A DNA stretch of 6,897 bases from the NCBI GenBank assembly GCA_938008425.1, contig CALLKH010000102.1:1-6897 (forward strand). The letters run 5' to 3'. A program made the position numbers and the translations under genes. Under the pieces are notes generated by a model. The model ran no database searches. It was not told where the DNA came from and saw only the letters and a program-made list of their open reading frames with translations. Of this stretch, positions 5,893 to 6,897 are shown one piece after another; positions within the stretch are counted from its first letter, which is position 1, and each line of letters opens with the position of its first letter. The DNA is from an uncultured Planctomycetaceae bacterium. Lineage in GTDB: Bacteria; Planctomycetota; Phycisphaerae; UBA1845; UTPLA1.

Positions 5893-5902
5893 GAAAAACC
5901 AT

Positions 5903-6613
5903 ATGCAAGCTCATCGCTTCACGACACTCGGGATCACCATCGCACTCATCACGGTCGCAGCGGCCGCTTCGGCACAGGCGACCCTCGTTCCATTCACCGA
6001 GAACTTCACGAGCGGCCCCGCCGATTGGCGACAGGCCAACGGCACCACCGACCTGGCATGGAATGCCGCCGGTGGTCCCGCCGGCAGCAGCTACGCGTCG
6101 GCCGCGTTCAACTTTCAGGCCCAGGCGCCCGACGCACAGTCGCTGGTCATTCGGGCGCACGATGAGTACGGCTCAAGCGGCGGCGCGTTTGTCGGCAACT
6201 GGCTGGCCGACGGCGTTGACGGCTTCAGCGTCTGGGTTCGCCACAACACGCCCATGCCGCTGACCTACTTCGTTCGCTACGCCAGCCCGGTGAACTTTCC
6301 GGGCGCCGCGTCGGTGCAGTTCGTCCCCGTGCTGCCGAATACCTGGACCCAGTTGAACTTCAACATCGCCTTCGGTGATCCGAACCTCACCCTGGAGGGG
6401 CCGCCGACGCCGGCATTCTTCAACTCTGTGTTCTCGAACATCGGTCATGTGCAGGTCGGCGTCGTGACGCCGGCCGCGCTCGCGGGATCTGCGACCAATT
6501 ACGCGTTCGACATCGATCAACCCAGCATCGTGCCCGAGCCCGCGTCGATCGCGCTTGTCGGACTGGCTTCGTGCGGCATTCTGCTGCGTCGTCGGCGAAA
6601 CGCGGGCAGGTGA
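5903..6613 (+). CDS. PEP-CTERM sorting domain protein, exported
   Basis: A 236-residue secreted protein expected to be processed by an exosortase, the membrane enzyme that recognises PEP-CTERM tails. The N-terminus is a classical signal peptide: R5, a hydrophobic core LGITIALITVAAAA (9-22), then A22-S23-A24 before Q25 as probable cleavage site. The mature part (26-208) is rich in beta-strand, Gly, Ala, Asn and aromatic residues, with GPADWRQANGTTDLAW (38-53), GFSVWVRHN (107-115) and TWTQLNFNIAFGDP (147-160); it resembles a jelly-roll, carbohydrate-binding-like sandwich, but this is inference. The C-terminus has the full tripartite tail: PEP at 211-213, a hydrophobic helix ASIALVGLASCGILL (214-228), and RRRR (229-232). 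It has no cysteines except C224 in the helix. No exosortase gene is in the window. The next exported gene follows after 97 nt. Confidence 0.93.
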   Translation: MQAHRFTTLGITIALITVAAAASAQATLVPFTENFTSGPADWRQANGTTDLAWNAAGGPAGSSYASAAFNFQAQAPDAQSLVIRAHDEYGSSGGAFVGNWLADGVDGFSVWVRHNTPMPLTYFVRYASPVNFPGAASVQFVPVLPNTWTQLNFNIAFGDPNLTLEGPPTPAFFNSVFSNIGHVQVGVVTPAALAGSATNYAFDIDQPSIVPEPASIALVGLASCGILLRRRRNAGR

Positions 6614-6636
6614 CGGCTTTCCGGGGGGGATGGTCC

Positions 6637-6656
6637 CGCGGCCCCGACCGGCCGCG
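6637..6656. repeat. GC-only hairpin between the two exported-protein genes
   Basis: CGCGGCC (6637-6643) and GGCCGCG (6650-6656) pair perfectly around a CCGACC loop, 24 nt after the PEP-CTERM stop. GGTCC flanks both sides as a direct repeat. No T-run follows, so it is not a classical terminator; it may attenuate transcription or protect the upstream mRNA end. Confidence 0.45.
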
Positions 6657-6710
6657 TGGTCCATTCACTTCGATCACCAAACAAAAGCCATCGTCACGGA
6701 GGAAGCGAAT

Positions 6711-6897
6711 ATGAGAAACCTGGCACTCGTCATTCTCGCGACCATCGCCGCCCAGACGGGCGCCGCCCGCGGAGATTCGACGTTTCTGATTCCATCGCCA
6801 TCGGACGACCGCTGGCACTATCCGTTCAACCCGTTCCCCGGAACGCGCGCCGTCGGTTCGACTTTCGGCACGGTCGGCGACCGCGATTTCCTCGGCC
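6711..6897 (+). CDS. exported protein, N-terminal part, cut by window edge
   Basis: Only the first 62 codons are present. ATG 6711 is preceded by GGAGG (6698-6702) with an 8-nt spacer. Residues 1-19 form a signal peptide (MRNLALVILATIAAQTGAA), so the product is exported. The mature start contains DRWHYPFNPFPGTRAVGSTF (33-52) followed by GTVGDRDFLG (53-62). I associate this DRWxYPFN...PGTR...STF pattern with the beginning of large secreted proteins in planctomycetes, often with repeat or anchor domains further on; that is recollection, not a search result. Third positions are strongly GC, as in a real gene. The gene lies 97 nt after the PEP-CTERM gene on the same strand with no promoter visible between, so the two may be co-transcribed. 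Confidence 0.85.
   Translation, partial: MRNLALVILATIAAQTGAARGDSTFLIPSPSDDRWHYPFNPFPGTRAVGSTFGTVGDRDFLG

Larger units (their letters stand above)
5616..5902. other. palindrome-rich intergenic region before the PEP-CTERM gene
   Basis: This 287-nt gap shows no gene. It carries three dyads (listed separately), a heptamer TTCACGG at 5678-5684 and again at 5724-5730 (with CTCACGG at about 5758-5764), and an AT-rich patch around 5809-5835 that includes TTGTTGTTGAC and the palindrome TTCATGAA (5823-5830). The promoter of the PEP-CTERM gene is probably in that patch, but I could not find a -35/-10 pair with proper spacing. Confidence 0.6.

Noticed and set aside
5852..5902. Upstream in-frame ATG extending the PEP-CTERM protein by 17 residues
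   Set aside because: It lacks a ribosome binding site, would place a highly charged stretch before the signal peptide, and ATG 5903 has a clear AGGAGGA.

Overview
The window looks like a chromosomal segment of a GC-rich member of the Planctomycetota, probably from the Phycisphaerae side of the phylum. The evidence is a DUF1571-type protein (a family found mostly in planctomycetes), a PEP-CTERM-tailed exported protein, and a second exported protein whose mature start carries a DRWxYPFN-type motif that I associate with planctomycete secreted proteins. This assignment is inferred from protein families; there is no rRNA or other marker in the window.

Layout. The left 2.7 kb reads leftward (minus strand): a lipoprotein of unknown function (2733-1951), then nadD 34 nt downstream (1916-1296), then a gap of about 460 nt holding a possible 81-codon small gene with its own promoter and ribosome binding site, then a DUF1571 protein (837 to the left edge, incomplete). 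From 2734 to 3212 is a divergent intergenic region with no convincing gene. The right 3.7 kb reads rightward: ATP-dependent phosphoenolpyruvate carboxykinase (pckA, 3213-4802), a 270-nt gap, an unrecognised four-helix membrane protein (5073-5615), a 287-nt gap rich in palindromes, a PEP-CTERM protein (5903-6613), and the start of another exported protein (6711 to the right edge).

Functionally this is a mix of core metabolism (NAD synthesis, gluconeogenesis) and cell-envelope or secreted proteins. The lipoprotein and nadD probably share a transcript. The two right-hand exported proteins, 97 nt apart with good ribosome binding sites, may also form one unit. The gap after pckA is the most interesting non-coding part: it contains a site matching 11 of 12 positions of the sigma-54 promoter consensus with exact GG-N10-GC spacing, followed by a sigma-70-like promoter placed correctly for the membrane protein gene. 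A 57-codon open frame lies between and overlaps both. No mobile element, CRISPR array, tRNA or rRNA was seen, and no multi-gene novel system is clearly present.
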